Assembly: GCA_023400985.1 (NCBI GenBank)
Contig: JAEXEN010000040.1
Span: forward strand, 1 to 64,000
DNA: 64,000 nucleotides
Source of the DNA: Bacillota bacterium
GTDB taxonomy: Bacteria > Bacillota > Clostridia > Christensenellales > CAG-138
Direction of reading: 5' to 3'
Both the position numbers and the translations under genes were made by a program. Each line of letters opens with the position of its first letter. The stretch's first letter is position 1. Under the pieces are notes generated by a model. That model did not search any database, was not told the DNA's origin, and saw nothing but the letters and a program-made list of their open reading frames with translations. This document shows, piece after piece, positions 16,583 through 25,227 of the stretch.

Positions 16583-17288
16583 CGTACACCTCCTCATACG
16601 GGAATACCGGCCCGTCCTTGCAGACACGTTTTTGCCCCGCCGCCGTTTTGCAGGTACAGCTGAGGCACGCTCCGACGCCGCAGGCCATGTGCTTCTCCAG
16701 CGTTATGTAGAGCTTCGCATCCGCTTCCCTTGCAGCTTTCGCCGCGGCGCGCAGCATAGGTTCGGGGCCGCAGGCGTAGTAGACGGCATTTCTTTTAAAA
16801 TCCACATCCTCTGCCACATACCCGCCGAGGTTTACGTTTACCTTATCCGAGAGCGCTTTAAATTCGGCCACCAGAAACGCCTCCTCGCGGAAGCCCAAGT
16901 ATACTTCGATGCGCCTATTGGGGTCCGCCGCGCGAAGCTCCTTTAGCAGCAGATACAGCGGCGCCGTACCGATGCCGCCGCCGATCAGCACCGCATCCCC
17001 TGTAAGCAAGGGAAATCCGTTGCCGTAGGGTCCCTGCACGGTAAGCGCCTGCCCCGCGAGCATCCGGGAAAAGAGCTCCGTCCCGCGCCCGGCTGTTTGG
17101 TATAAAAACGATACTTCGCCGGTAATCTCGTCCGCGTCGAACAGACTGATGGGTCTTGATAGAAACGGGACCGGGATATCCGGCTGCCGCAGCATGTAGA
17201 ATTGCCCGGCACGGCCCGCTGTCGCACCGCGTACGCGCATGCGGAAAATGCCTTCCGCGATGCGCGCATTTTCTGCGATCACAGCCAT
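16572..17288 (-). CDS. pyrK: Dihydroorotate dehydrogenase B, electron-transfer subunit
   Basis: The 238-residue product carries FAD and a [2Fe-2S] cluster and passes electrons from PyrD to NAD. The flavin-binding RPISLFD, the NAD-domain GGGIGTAPLYLL and the cluster motif CGVGACLSCTCKT..GQKRVCKDGPVF are all intact. The length is slightly below the 250-260 usual. It overlaps pyrF by 10 nt and pyrD by 11 nt, so its translation is coupled to both. Confidence 0.95.
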   Translation of the reverse strand: MAVIAENARIAEGIFRMRVRGATAGRAGQFYMLRQPDIPVPFLSRPISLFDADEITGEVSFLYQTAGRGTELFSRMLAGQALTVQGPYGNGFPLLTGDAVLIGGGIGTAPLYLLLKELRAADPNRRIEVYLGFREEAFLVAEFKALSDKVNVNLGGYVAEDVDFKRNAVYYACGPEPMLRAAAKAAREADAKLYITLEKHMACGVGACLSCTCKTAAGQKRVCKDGPVFPYEEVYDAI

Positions 17289-18130
17289 TTCAGGATATCC
17301 TCCCGCATGGCAACTACAGCGCTTCTTACATGCACGTCGAAATCGCTTTCTTCCGTCTTGCCCTTGTGCGCCGTGATGAGCCCGCGGGAGGAATTGACCA
17401 CCCCGCGCACCCCATCCCGGAAGAATGCCACAATATTTTTGCTCGTGCCGCCCTGCGCGCCGTAACCGGGGATAAGAAGGAACGTGTGCGGCAGAAGCTG
17501 CCGCATGGTTTCAAACTCCTCCGGGTAGGTAAGGCCCGCCACCGCGCCGATTGCCGAAAACCCGCTCGCCCCTATGAAGGCCTTTCCCCATTCGCTTACA
17601 CGCTGCGCCATGCGCTCGTAAAGCGTTTGGCCGCCAAACTCCACATCCTGAAAATCCCCGCTTGAAGGGTTGGAGGTCTTGACGAGCACAAACAGCCCTT
17701 TGCCTTTTTCAAGGTATGGGTAGTAGGGGGAAATCGCATCCTCGCCCATGTAGGCGTTTACGGTGATAAAATCGGTTTCAAAGTCCCCGGTGAAGTGCCC
17801 TTGCGCGTACTGCGCCGCGGTGGAGGAAATGTCGCCGCGCTTGATGTCGGATATGACGACGCTGCCTTTCTTTCGCGCATACCGCACGGTATCCGCAAAC
17901 GCCTTTATGCCAATTAGTCCTAACGCTTCATAGCAGGCGACCTGCACCTTGAAGCAGCCCGCAACTTCGTATGTGGCGTCTATAATCTTCCGGTTGAATT
18001 CGAATATCTTTTCCCCGTCGGAGCGGTCCTGCTTTTTCAAATACGCCGGTAAAAAGGATAACTGTGTATCCAATCCCACGCAGACCGGTCCTTTTTTCTG
18101 TACGTCTTTACAAAGCCTGTCCATATTCAT
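17279..18130 (-). CDS. pyrF: Orotidine 5'-phosphate decarboxylase, long (type 2) form
   Basis: The 283-residue product decarboxylates OMP to UMP, the last step of the pathway. It starts MNMDRLCKDVQKKGPVCVGLDTQLSFLP and has the catalytic VISDIKRGDISST segment (Asp-Lys-Asp triad). Its length marks the longer type 2 family. The start overlaps the end of pyrC by 23 nt, so it is translated together with the restored C-terminal frame of pyrC. Confidence 0.95.
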   Translation of the reverse strand: MNMDRLCKDVQKKGPVCVGLDTQLSFLPAYLKKQDRSDGEKIFEFNRKIIDATYEVAGCFKVQVACYEALGLIGIKAFADTVRYARKKGSVVISDIKRGDISSTAAQYAQGHFTGDFETDFITVNAYMGEDAISPYYPYLEKGKGLFVLVKTSNPSSGDFQDVEFGGQTLYERMAQRVSEWGKAFIGASGFSAIGAVAGLTYPEEFETMRQLLPHTFLLIPGYGAQGGTSKNIVAFFRDGVRGVVNSSRGLITAHKGKTEESDFDVHVRSAVVAMREDILKWL

Positions 18131-19267
18131 AGCGCGTCTCTCCCTCTACGATCGTTTTCAATACCCGCCCGCGCACCTTGCGCCCTTCAAACGGCGTGTT
18201 GTGCGATTTTGAGATCATTCTGTTCTTCCTGATCTCGTATTCCTCCTCGGTGTTCAATACCACAATATCCGCCGGATACCCCGAGGCTATAAGCCCCGCC
18301 TTTATCTTAAGCCTGCGGGCAGGAGCATAGGACGTCAGTTCCGCAAGCCGTGTAAGCGGTATTTTGTGCGCGTAAAATACCGTCAGGTAAATGCTTACGG
18401 CATACTCGATATTGGAGATCCCCGCCATGCCGACGCGTTTGTCATCCTCCGTATGCGGGGCATGGTCGGTGGAAAGGCAGTCAACCGTTTTGTCCATGAT
18501 CCCGCCTATCAGCGCCTCCACATCGGCTTTTGTTCGTAGCGGCGGGTTGACGCTAAACGCATCGTCATAGCCGAACAGATGGTGCGGCGTGACCTCACAG
18601 GTCAGGGTGAGCCCTTCCGCTTTGGCACTGCGTACCATCTCCACCGTTTCCGCGCGGCTGATATGGCCGATGTGCAAATTCCCGCGCGTTTCTTTTAAAA
18701 GTTCGATATCCCGTTTTACGGTCTGCCGCTCCGGCTGGCAATGCGCGCTGATCAAAAAACCGTACCGTTTGGAATCGAGGAGCAGCTGCCGCATAAAACC
18801 GTCCGAGAATATCGTCTTCCCGTCGTTGGTGATCATATTTGTGATTTTCGCAAGCGCCGCTCGGTCGGTAGGTATATTATCCTCCAGGTTTTCGCCCGCG
18901 GCCGCCGCCTGCATAAGCTTGCACAGCCTCAGGCTCCGCGCTTTTTTATGGTTTGCTCCACCAATTCGGGCGTATTTATCACAGGATTTGTGTTCGCCAT
19001 GGCGCAAAGCATGGCATAGCCGCCCTTGAGCGCTGCGCGCATGCCGGTTTCCATGGTCTCCTTTTGCGGGTAGCCGGGGTCGCGGAGGTGGCAATGCAGG
19101 TCGATAAACGCAGGCAATATCGCATTGCCGTTTACATCCACCGTTTTATCGCAGTACCCATGGTCCGCCGGACCGGCGTACAGGATGCGGCCGTTTTCCG
19201 TATACAGATCTCCGAAACGTTCCCCCGTCGCGTCGACCAGTCTTGCATTTTGGTAGCGGACGATCAT
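18108..19267 (-). CDS. pyrC: Dihydroorotase, split by a -1 frameshift at a slippery heptamer
   Basis: Two frames together give a class I dihydroorotase (carbamoyl-aspartate cyclisation). The first, from ATG 19267, has the metal-binding DLHCHLRDPG and runs to a stop at 18929 just after TIKK. The second runs to 18108 and has the carbamylation-lysine-type region, GFLISAHCQPE, HIGHIS, CEVTPHHL and STDHAPH. The join falls at A AAA AAG (18947-18941) in the correct zero frame; slipping back one base restores a protein of about 386 residues. A GGTGGAG element lies 8 nt upstream and a small GC hairpin follows. It may be programmed frameshifting, a homopolymer sequencing error, or a real mutation. Confidence 0.85.
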
Positions 19268-19278
19268 GGCTCTTTCCC

Positions 19279-19701
19279 CTATAAGCAAGTCCGCGCGTCG
19301 CAGTATTCGCAGGCGTATTCGTTCTTTTCCGCGTCCACCAAATGGAACGTGGTGTTTAGGATGCGCTCCTGATTGGTGATGCAGCGGGGGTTTTTGCAAG
19401 CCAGTATACCCGTCACATGATCGGGCGGAGAAAGCCTAAGTTTACTCACCCGCTTGCCTTGCTTGACGTAGGTGATGGTCACGTTCGGGTCGATGAGCCC
19501 CAGAACGTCGAGATTGAGTTCCAGATCGGTCTCTATTTTGATCATATCCTTGCGGCCCATTTTGATGCTACTTACATTGCGCATAAGCACCACCACGTCT
19601 TCGAGCTTGTCTAAACCAAGCTGCTGAAAGATCTTGTACCCGTGCCCCGCGCGGATATGGTCGATCACGATGCCTTCCTTGAGTTTGGATACGTTGATCA
19701 T
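19279..19701 (-). CDS. pyrI: Aspartate carbamoyltransferase regulatory subunit
   Basis: The 140-residue product is the allosteric subunit that gives aspartate transcarbamylase nucleotide control. The nucleotide-binding N-terminal domain begins MINVSKLKEGIVIDHI, and the Zn-binding C-terminal domain has its four cysteines in CKNPRC and CEYCDARTC-like spacing. It follows pyrB by 30 nt, the pyrBI order of enterobacteria and many Clostridia. Confidence 0.96.
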   Translation of the reverse strand: MINVSKLKEGIVIDHIRAGHGYKIFQQLGLDKLEDVVVLMRNVSSIKMGRKDMIKIETDLELNLDVLGLIDPNVTITYVKQGKRVSKLRLSPPDHVTGILACKNPRCITNQERILNTTFHLVDAEKNEYACEYCDARTCL

Positions 19702-19730
19702 AGCAATTCCTCCTTATAAAATTCTTGCAA

Positions 19731-20660
19731 TTACGCCGGTTCCGGTACGCCTAACAGCTTCATGATGAGCGCCATGCGCACATACATGCCGAACCTCGCC
19801 TGTTCAAAGTAGACCGCGCGTGGGTCTTCATCCACCGAAACGGCGATCTCGTTGACGCGCGGCAGCGGATGCATCACGATCATATCCAGCTTAGCGAGCG
19901 CCATTTTATCCGCAGTCAGTATAAAAAAGTCCTTCAGGCGCAGGTATTCCTCCTCGCTGATAAACCGTTCGCGCTGCACGCGGGACATGTAGAGGATATC
20001 GAGCATGGGCATCGCGGCTTCCAAGTCCGTAGTTTCCGTAAGAGGCACGTTGGCTTTATGGAGCGCCTCCTTGACGTAGGGGGGCATGGTGAGCTCTTCC
20101 GGGGAGATAAACAGGAATTTGACGTTTTCGTACCGGGAGAGGCAGGTGACCAGCGAATGGATGGTGCGGCCGAATTTCAGATCCCCGCACACGCCTACCG
20201 TAAGCCCCTCAAAGCTTTTTTTATAGTTTCGTATGGTCAAAAGGTCCGTAAGCGTCTGGGTGGGGTGGTGGTGACCGCCGTCCCCCGCGTTGATGACGGG
20301 GCAGGAAGCGTAGGAGCTCATCAGTTTCGCCGTACCCTCCTTGGGGTGGCGCACCACGATGATATCCGCATACTGCGTCACCGTACGGGCGCTATCCGCC
20401 AACGTCTCCCCTTTTGCGGCGCTGGAGGTGGAAGGGTCAGAAAAGCCGATCGTGCTGCCACCCAATCGCAGCATGGCCGCGTCGAACGAAAATTTGGTCC
20501 TGGTGGAAGGTTCAAAAAAAAGGCTTGCAAGGATTTTTCCTTTGCAAGCCTCTTGATACTGTTTCGGATTTCGGATGATACGTTCCGCAAGGGATAGTAT
20601 TTCTTCGATCTCGGGAATCGAGAAGTCCCCCGGGGCAATCAGGCTTTTGTTATGAAGCAT
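19731..20660 (-). CDS. pyrB: Aspartate carbamoyltransferase catalytic subunit
   Basis: The 309-residue product makes carbamoyl-aspartate. The carbamoyl-phosphate site FFEPSTRTKFSFD, the STSSAAKGE loop (80s loop) and the HPLPRVNEI segment are intact. The ATG at 20660 follows GGAGAGAC. It is the first structural gene of the operon and is preceded by a 180-nt leader with an attenuator. Its codons for about residues 36-50 also encode a terminator-like hairpin with eight U (see 20514-20550). Confidence 0.96.
   Translation of the reverse strand: MLHNKSLIAPGDFSIPEIEEILSLAERIIRNPKQYQEACKGKILASLFFEPSTRTKFSFDAAMLRLGGSTIGFSDPSTSSAAKGETLADSARTVTQYADIIVVRHPKEGTAKLMSSYASCPVINAGDGGHHHPTQTLTDLLTIRNYKKSFEGLTVGVCGDLKFGRTIHSLVTCLSRYENVKFLFISPEELTMPPYVKEALHKANVPLTETTDLEAAMPMLDILYMSRVQRERFISEEEYLRLKDFFILTADKMALAKLDMIVMHPLPRVNEIAVSVDEDPRAVYFEQARFGMYVRMALIMKLLGVPEPA
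20514..20550 (-). terminator. Terminator-like hairpin inside the pyrB coding sequence
   Basis: On the minus strand GGCTTGCAAAGGA and TCCTTGCAAGCC (20550-20538 with 20533-20522) form a 12-bp stem with one bulged A and a four-A loop, followed at once by eight T (20521-20514). This satisfies intrinsic-terminator geometry but lies within the reading frame, about 110 nt after the start codon. Confidence 0.6.
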
Positions 20661-20705
20661 ATCGTCTCTCCTCTCTTTCGATACGGTAACGGGCCGGGCC
20701 GTTTG

Positions 20706-20828
20706 TTATGCCGCGTACTTTCTTGCAAAAAAAAACACTTGGTTCAGAAAAGACCAGTGTTTTTTGTTTGCATCGGGTTTATTCGGTTGTATTTCAGCCG
20801 AAGCCTCATACTGTTTACCCTTTCGCAT
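20706..20828 (-). CDS. Possible pyr leader peptide overlapping the attenuator
   Basis: A 40-codon frame starts at ATG 20828, about 15 nt after the predicted transcript start, and spans the leader terminator; the U tract is read as FFF. Enterobacterial pyrBI uses such a leader (PyrL), in which UTP-sensitive pausing and ribosome position decide termination. Here no clear ribosome binding site precedes the ATG, so translation is doubtful. Confidence 0.35.
   Translation of the reverse strand: MRKGKQYEASAEIQPNKPDANKKHWSFLNQVFFFARKYAA
20727..20766 (-). terminator. Attenuator terminator in the pyr operon leader
   Basis: AACACTGGT and ACCAAGTGTT form a hairpin with a 9-nt loop and one bulge, followed by a run of nine U counted from the end of the stem. 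It stands 70 nt upstream of pyrB and should make operon expression conditional. Confidence 0.8.
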
Positions 20829-20848
20829 GCCGCGCAGTTATTTTGATT

Positions 20849-20877
20849 AGAATACTAAAATTGCATCCGTCTGTCAA
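20849..20877 (-). promoter_or_regulatory. Promoter of the pyrBICFKDE operon
   Basis: TTGACA (20877-20872), a 17-bp spacer and TATTCT (20854-20849) on the minus strand start a 180-nt leader. I see no PyrR-binding loop in the leader. Confidence 0.75.
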
Positions 20878-21032
20878 CGGTTTTTTTGAGCGAATTTAGG
20901 ATACCCATCTAAACCCCGCAGACCGAACAGCATGTGCATAGGCCGCTTCCTATGTTGAAACAGGCTGTCCGAGCGGCTATAATTATGTAAATATCTATAA
21001 ATGATTTGTCGGAAGAAAGAAAAGGACGGCAA

Positions 21033-21400
21033 ATGGAATACCTATCCACCGCGGAGGCCGCGAAAAAATGGCAGGTATCCCCCGGGCAGGTGCAGTGGCT
21101 TTTAGCGCACGGCAGGATTCCCTGCGCCCGCAAACGCGACCGGGGGTGGATGATCCCCGCGGATGCGCGAAAGCCGGACGGCCCGCGCAAGGAAAGGAGC
21201 CGGAGGGCGGCTCTTCCTTCGAGGACCTCGTTCAAGTGTGCGCCGCCACCACCGTCCCCATACCGCGAGAGAAGCCCGATTCCATTTTGGATACCGTGAG
21301 CGAGGAGAGGCTGCGCCTGCAATATGAAGGCGAGATTGCGTATCTGCGCGGCAATTTCCGGCATACGATGCACAAATTGTATTTACACGCAGGAATATGA
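21033..21400 (+). pseudogene. Remnant of a helix-turn-helix regulator gene (frameshifted, truncated)
   Basis: The first frame from ATG 21033 reads MEYLSTAEAAKKWQVSPGQVQWL and WMIPADARKPDG, the excisionase-like DNA-binding start of a large clostridial regulator family. Near 21190 the homology moves to another frame, giving REKPDSILDTVSEERL and YEGEIAYLRGNF, which belongs to the same family, and then ends at 21400. Full members continue for some 200 residues more. The gene is therefore a broken 5' piece just upstream of the lipoprotein gene. Confidence 0.65.
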
Positions 21401-21406
21401 TATAAT
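21377..21406 (+). promoter_or_regulatory. Promoter of the large lipoprotein gene
   Basis: TTGTAT (21377-21382), an 18-bp spacer and a perfect TATAAT (21401-21406) lie 74 nt upstream of the start codon, at the end of the regulator remnant. Confidence 0.55.
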
Positions 21407-21479
21407 TATTTGGTTTAATGTTTGGAAATATATCAAATATATGGTTACGCGAAGCACACGTTGCCGGGAGGGTTCCTTT

Positions 21480-24128
21480 ATGAAAAAAGTTCTGTTGTTT
21501 CTTCTCTTAGCCTCGAGTTTCCTGCTTGTCGCATGCGGCGGGACAAAACCGGCCGACAACACCCAAGACGCCTCGACGCCGCAAACGGAGAACTCCCCGG
21601 CGAATGAAGCGACTCCCTCCATTTCTTCCGATGCGGCAGCAGAGGTGCTTGCGCGTGTTGTCGTTAACGGAACCGTTCATCAGCTCACCGGTTACGAGTT
21701 GGACGACAGCTATTTTTTTCAACAGGCCGATATTCAGACGGCGTTGAGCGAGGCGGATCCGGTCGGAGCGGAAACCTTCGAGAAGAACGGTACAAACTAC
21801 TATTCACTCCGTGATATCTGCGCGAACGCAAACTACAGCTTCACACACGACGAAACACTCTCGGCAGAATATATCTGGACATATCCCGATGTTTCGCAGG
21901 CCGCCCCGTTGAATGATGAGATTGACCGCGCCCTGTCTATGGGGATCGGTGAGATCAGGCCGGAGGACACGGTAGTTACGTATGCAGAGTTTTTCACGAT
22001 GCTTGACCGTATTGTCGAATTGGAAGACCCGGCTAAGCTCCCCGACTGGCAGGCGCAGTTCCCGCAAGCGCGCGCATCGAACGATCCTATGACGCGCTAT
22101 GAGGGGATGAAGGCAGTTTTAAAATGCGCCGTTGCCTTGGGCGGAGACTATCTCTCTTTCAGCGTCGACTGGTTGCCGTTGAATAATAAGATCGGCGAAA
22201 AAGTATGGAACGAGATCGGCAGGATACAGGAACCTGACCGATACATCCCGAACGACTATCCCTACCAAGGCGGCGGCTTTGCGCGCGAGGATTTTTCCGA
22301 GTGGGACGACAGCGGCGTTGCCTACCGTTATTCGTTTGGCAGGGTTTCCTTGGCGAGCAATCAATCGATCTTCGATTACGACGAAGCGGAAAATTCAATG
22401 CTGCCTGACAGGCCGTTCACTTACAATGCCGCAATTTTGGCTGCAATTCGTCTTTTCGAGTCTAAGTCGTCGAAGAGTGGCTTCATCCCGCTGACGGATC
22501 CGCGCGCAGTTACGTACGATTCCTCCATCATTACGGATGCATTGCTGGATCGGGCAAACGCGCGTCCACAGGTCTCGCAGGACAACATGCCCACGCTAAA
22601 GGGACTTGTTTTCGGGGGAGATTATGAATCCACCGGTATGCCGGTGTCAGATGCGGAGCTGCGCAATACGGCAAACTGGGGATTTGGCAGCGCGCGAATC
22701 ATGCTGACGTTCCAGACATTGTTCGATATGGATGTGAAAACCGTAGAGGAACCAAAGCTGAAGCAGCTGGATCGGTTGGTCGCCTCCGCCATGAAATACA
22801 ATCTGCATATGAATCTGGTCCTATTCAGCATGCCCGGCCGTTGGGCGTCTTATGACGCTGCCAATTTTACCAGCGTCGGCGATTTTGACTTGTTTACCAA
22901 CCCGCAAAGGCAAAAGGAGGCCAACGCGATCTGGGCGCTTCTGGCGGAAAGATATAAGGATATTCCCAGCGCGGCATTATCGTTCAGTCCCTTATGGGAA
23001 ACCCAGAATACCAATCTTAGCACCGGCCTGCCGGTCTCCCCTTATACGGATGCCGACGTAGCCGATGTGTACGACCAGCTCATCGGAACGATCCGGCAGC
23101 ACGACCCCGACAGGCTTGTGGTCTATGAAGCTACGCCGGCGAATGGCGCCGATGATATCATCAGGGATTCGGCATTGATCCGGAGTACGGTCGAAGGCAA
23201 GTATTCCAACGTAATGATGATGACAAACTTCTGCGAGGGGCCGTTTGTCTACGCCAACATGACGGTGGAGGCGGGTGAGCATATCGACAACAACAACCAT
23301 TCCATATTCCTGCAGGAATATCCTACGGTGATCTACGCGGCACAGCAGCAGCTGTCAAACGGTCAGGCGCTGGAAATGACCGGCGAACTCGTTCAGGGGA
23401 CAAAATTGGACGTCTATCTTTCGAAGATATGGGGAACCGGCGACTTTGAAATCCTTGCCGACGGCAAATCACTGTACAGTGAGCATCTTTCGAACGAAAG
23501 CTATGATGTGGGATATCCGCTTTCGGGTTACTATCCTTACGCCAAGAGCGCTAAGCTGATTTCGGTAACATTGGAGTCCGACGCTGACAAATTGGAGATT
23601 CGCTTCAGCGGCGATTTGTTTGAATGGAGCGGGATCGACGTTACGCTTCCCGATACGTACGCCGTCGAGCGCTGGTGGTTCCAAACGAGTTACGATGCAA
23701 AGCTGGAGGGCGTGGAAGAATCGCCTCCCGCCCTTAAGAAAACCTCTGTGATTATGCTCGCGCCCAACAGCTGGGATACCGGACGGCAAATCGTCATCAA
23801 CCCCGATGTTACATACACGTCCGAAAGCATTTGGGCGCAGTCGACCAAGCAGACGATTGACGCTTGGGCAAAAGCCGTTTCGGAATTTGCCCCGCATTCC
23901 GTTGTGCGTATCGAGAGCGCAAACTTCAATGCATGTCCGCTAAGCGCGGCGCTTGCGTATTACAATGACGTGTTTTCCGCGCTGGACCGGTACGGTCTCG
24001 GCTGGTATAGCAACGATTATATTAACTTCAGCGACGGCGGCAGACGATACGTTGGATTTACACCGGTGACCTATCAGGGGGGCGCTTACTGCATCGAATT
24101 GCTGCAGCAGCTGCAGCAATGGCAATGA
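21480..24128 (+). CDS. Large secreted lipoprotein with a glycosidase-like barrel
   Basis: The 882-residue product has a lipoprotein signal ending LLVACGG and a Thr/Asn/Pro-rich linker (residues 22-55). Next come a copper-amine-oxidase-N or SLH-like region (about 60-230) and a region resembling a GH5/GH-A barrel (about 300-640) with MNLVLFSMPGRW, SFSPLWETQN and IFLQEYPTVI. The two glutamates in WETQ and LQEY are candidate acid/base and nucleophile. A beta-sandwich (about 640-760) interrupts the barrel, whose last strands resume at the C-terminus. It is probably a membrane-anchored carbohydrate-active protein outside the cell. The specificity is unknown. Start ATG 21480 follows GGGAGGG. Confidence 0.72.
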   Translation: MKKVLLFLLLASSFLLVACGGTKPADNTQDASTPQTENSPANEATPSISSDAAAEVLARVVVNGTVHQLTGYELDDSYFFQQADIQTALSEADPVGAETFEKNGTNYYSLRDICANANYSFTHDETLSAEYIWTYPDVSQAAPLNDEIDRALSMGIGEIRPEDTVVTYAEFFTMLDRIVELEDPAKLPDWQAQFPQARASNDPMTRYEGMKAVLKCAVALGGDYLSFSVDWLPLNNKIGEKVWNEIGRIQEPDRYIPNDYPYQGGGFAREDFSEWDDSGVAYRYSFGRVSLASNQSIFDYDEAENSMLPDRPFTYNAAILAAIRLFESKSSKSGFIPLTDPRAVTYDSSIITDALLDRANARPQVSQDNMPTLKGLVFGGDYESTGMPVSDAELRNTANWGFGSARIMLTFQTLFDMDVKTVEEPKLKQLDRLVASAMKYNLHMNLVLFSMPGRWASYDAANFTSVGDFDLFTNPQRQKEANAIWALLAERYKDIPSAALSFSPLWETQNTNLSTGLPVSPYTDADVADVYDQLIGTIRQHDPDRLVVYEATPANGADDIIRDSALIRSTVEGKYSNVMMMTNFCEGPFVYANMTVEAGEHIDNNNHSIFLQEYPTVIYAAQQQLSNGQALEMTGELVQGTKLDVYLSKIWGTGDFEILADGKSLYSEHLSNESYDVGYPLSGYYPYAKSAKLISVTLESDADKLEIRFSGDLFEWSGIDVTLPDTYAVERWWFQTSYDAKLEGVEESPPALKKTSVIMLAPNSWDTGRQIVINPDVTYTSESIWAQSTKQTIDAWAKAVSEFAPHSVVRIESANFNACPLSAALAYYNDVFSALDRYGLGWYSNDYINFSDGGRRYVGFTPVTYQGGAYCIELLQQLQQWQ

Positions 24129-24493
24129 TCGCGCTGCGGGTTTAACAAATCCCCCGCATGTTTCTTAATTGTTGTGGGATATATCAAGCTTAAACCAAAC
24201 AAAAACAGCGGTTCATCTCGCTAAAGGCAATAAAAAACAGAGCAGTCATGGGATTCGACTGCTCTGTTTTCTTATTAGCATTACAACCACGGCAGTTTTC
24301 GCTCATTGCGCCTTCGTCGCCTCCAATGCGGCACGGAAGCTTTGGCACGTAACAAGGACCGGTTCTTTTATCTCAGCATTTTTCCACCCGCGCCTCCCCT
24401 ATGCTTGCGCAACGGTTCAACGGCTTGATTTGATATGATACAATGGAAGCAGTTTGGGGGGCTTTTGTAATAATTCAGGAGAAGAATTGCGTA
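24129..24493. other. Gene-free stretch before the CDP-alcohol phosphatidyltransferase gene
   Basis: It holds the terminator at 24236-24276 and, near its right end, a possible promoter TTCAAC-17 bp-TACAAT (about 24416-24444). An ATG at 24443 would extend the next gene by 17 codons but coincides with the -10 region. I see no other gene. Confidence 0.5.
24236..24276 (+). terminator. Intrinsic terminator after the large lipoprotein gene
   Basis: AACAGAGCAGTC and GACTGCTCTGTT form a perfect 12-bp stem around a 9-nt loop, followed by TTCTTATT. Confidence 0.85.
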
Positions 24494-25039
24494 TTGAATA
24501 AGATCAAGTACGCCGCCAATTTCATTACCATCGGACGAATTGCAGGTACTGTGCCGCTGCTTTTTATAGAGCCGTTGTCAATACCCTTTTTTGTTCTATA
24601 TGCGCTGTGCGGGCTAAGCGATATGGCGGACGGATACATTGCCCGGAAAACAAACACTGCCGGCAAGCTTGGAGAGGTGCTTGACAGTATCGCCGATTTT
24701 GTTTTCATAGCCGCAATGCTGTTCGTTTTTATACCCATGATCCCTTGGAAAGAATGGATGCTCTATTGGATTGCGGGCATTGCGCTTATACGATTTGCAA
24801 CATTGGGGATCGGGTACTTGAAGTATAAAGCCTTCTCGTCTTTACATACCTACCTAAACAAAGCAACCGGCTTGACGCTGTTCTGTTTCCCCCTGATTTA
24901 CCTTGCCGCCGGGCTGACGATAACAGCGATCATTCTTGGCGGCCTTGCAAGCCTATCCGCGCTTGAAGAACTGATCATAACGATCCGCTCAAGGAGGCTG
25001 AACAGGAATATCCGAGGCATTTGGTCGAGTAAAGGCTAA
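24494..25039 (+). CDS. CDP-alcohol phosphatidyltransferase (PgsA-like)
   Basis: The 181-residue product is an integral membrane enzyme that transfers a phosphatidyl group from CDP-diacylglycerol to an alcohol. The complete catalytic motif is present: D43, D46, G47, A50, R51, G60, D64 and D68 in SDMADGYIARKTNTAGKLGEVLDSIAD. About five hydrophobic helices follow. The alcohol cannot be told from sequence. The start is uncertain: TTG 24494 lies 12 nt after AGGAG; ATG 24443 is the alternative. A degenerate copy lies at 31132-31609. Its neighbour is a convergent BclA-like gene, and the pair is duplicated as a unit. Confidence 0.88.
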   Translation: MNKIKYAANFITIGRIAGTVPLLFIEPLSIPFFVLYALCGLSDMADGYIARKTNTAGKLGEVLDSIADFVFIAAMLFVFIPMIPWKEWMLYWIAGIALIRFATLGIGYLKYKAFSSLHTYLNKATGLTLFCFPLIYLAAGLTITAIILGGLASLSALEELIITIRSRRLNRNIRGIWSSKG

Positions 25040-25051
25040 CCGGTTTTTCAA

Positions 25052-25098
25052 TTGATACAACAAGAGCCAATCTTGATAGACTGGTCTTTGTTGTATCA
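25052..25098. repeat. Long inverted repeat between convergent genes
   Basis: TTGATACAACAAGA and its near-complement TCTTTGTTGTATCAA enclose a spacer that itself pairs partly. It lacks a U tract on the right (TCTCGG), so it is a weak terminator for the transferase gene at best. Confidence 0.5.
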
Positions 25099-25173
25099 AT
25101 CTCGGTTGATAGATTCGTCTAACGTTGACAAAGTAGACGCAGATGATCAGCTGTTGTAGAAAAATATAACGAC

Positions 25174-25217
25174 GAAAAATGCCTACGGAAACGGATTGTT
25201 CAATACTGTAGGCATTT
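25174..25217 (-). terminator. Intrinsic terminator of the first BclA-like gene
   Basis: AAATGCCTAC pairs with GTAGGCATTT (25177-25186 with 25208-25217), followed on the minus strand by TTTTTCGTC. A 75-80% similar hairpin lies at 26274-26316, upstream of the same gene. Confidence 0.7.
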
Positions 25218-25227
25218 CGGGTCACCT

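Noticed and set aside
18108..19094. Independent 328-residue dihydroorotase starting at 19094
   Set aside because: Its first 50 residues are frame-shifted translation of the true N-terminal frame; the metal-binding HLR motif lies only in the other frame.
20849..20877. CRISPR or tandem-repeat array anywhere in the window
   Set aside because: No regularly spaced direct repeats were found; all repeats seen are palindromic or duplicated gene pieces.
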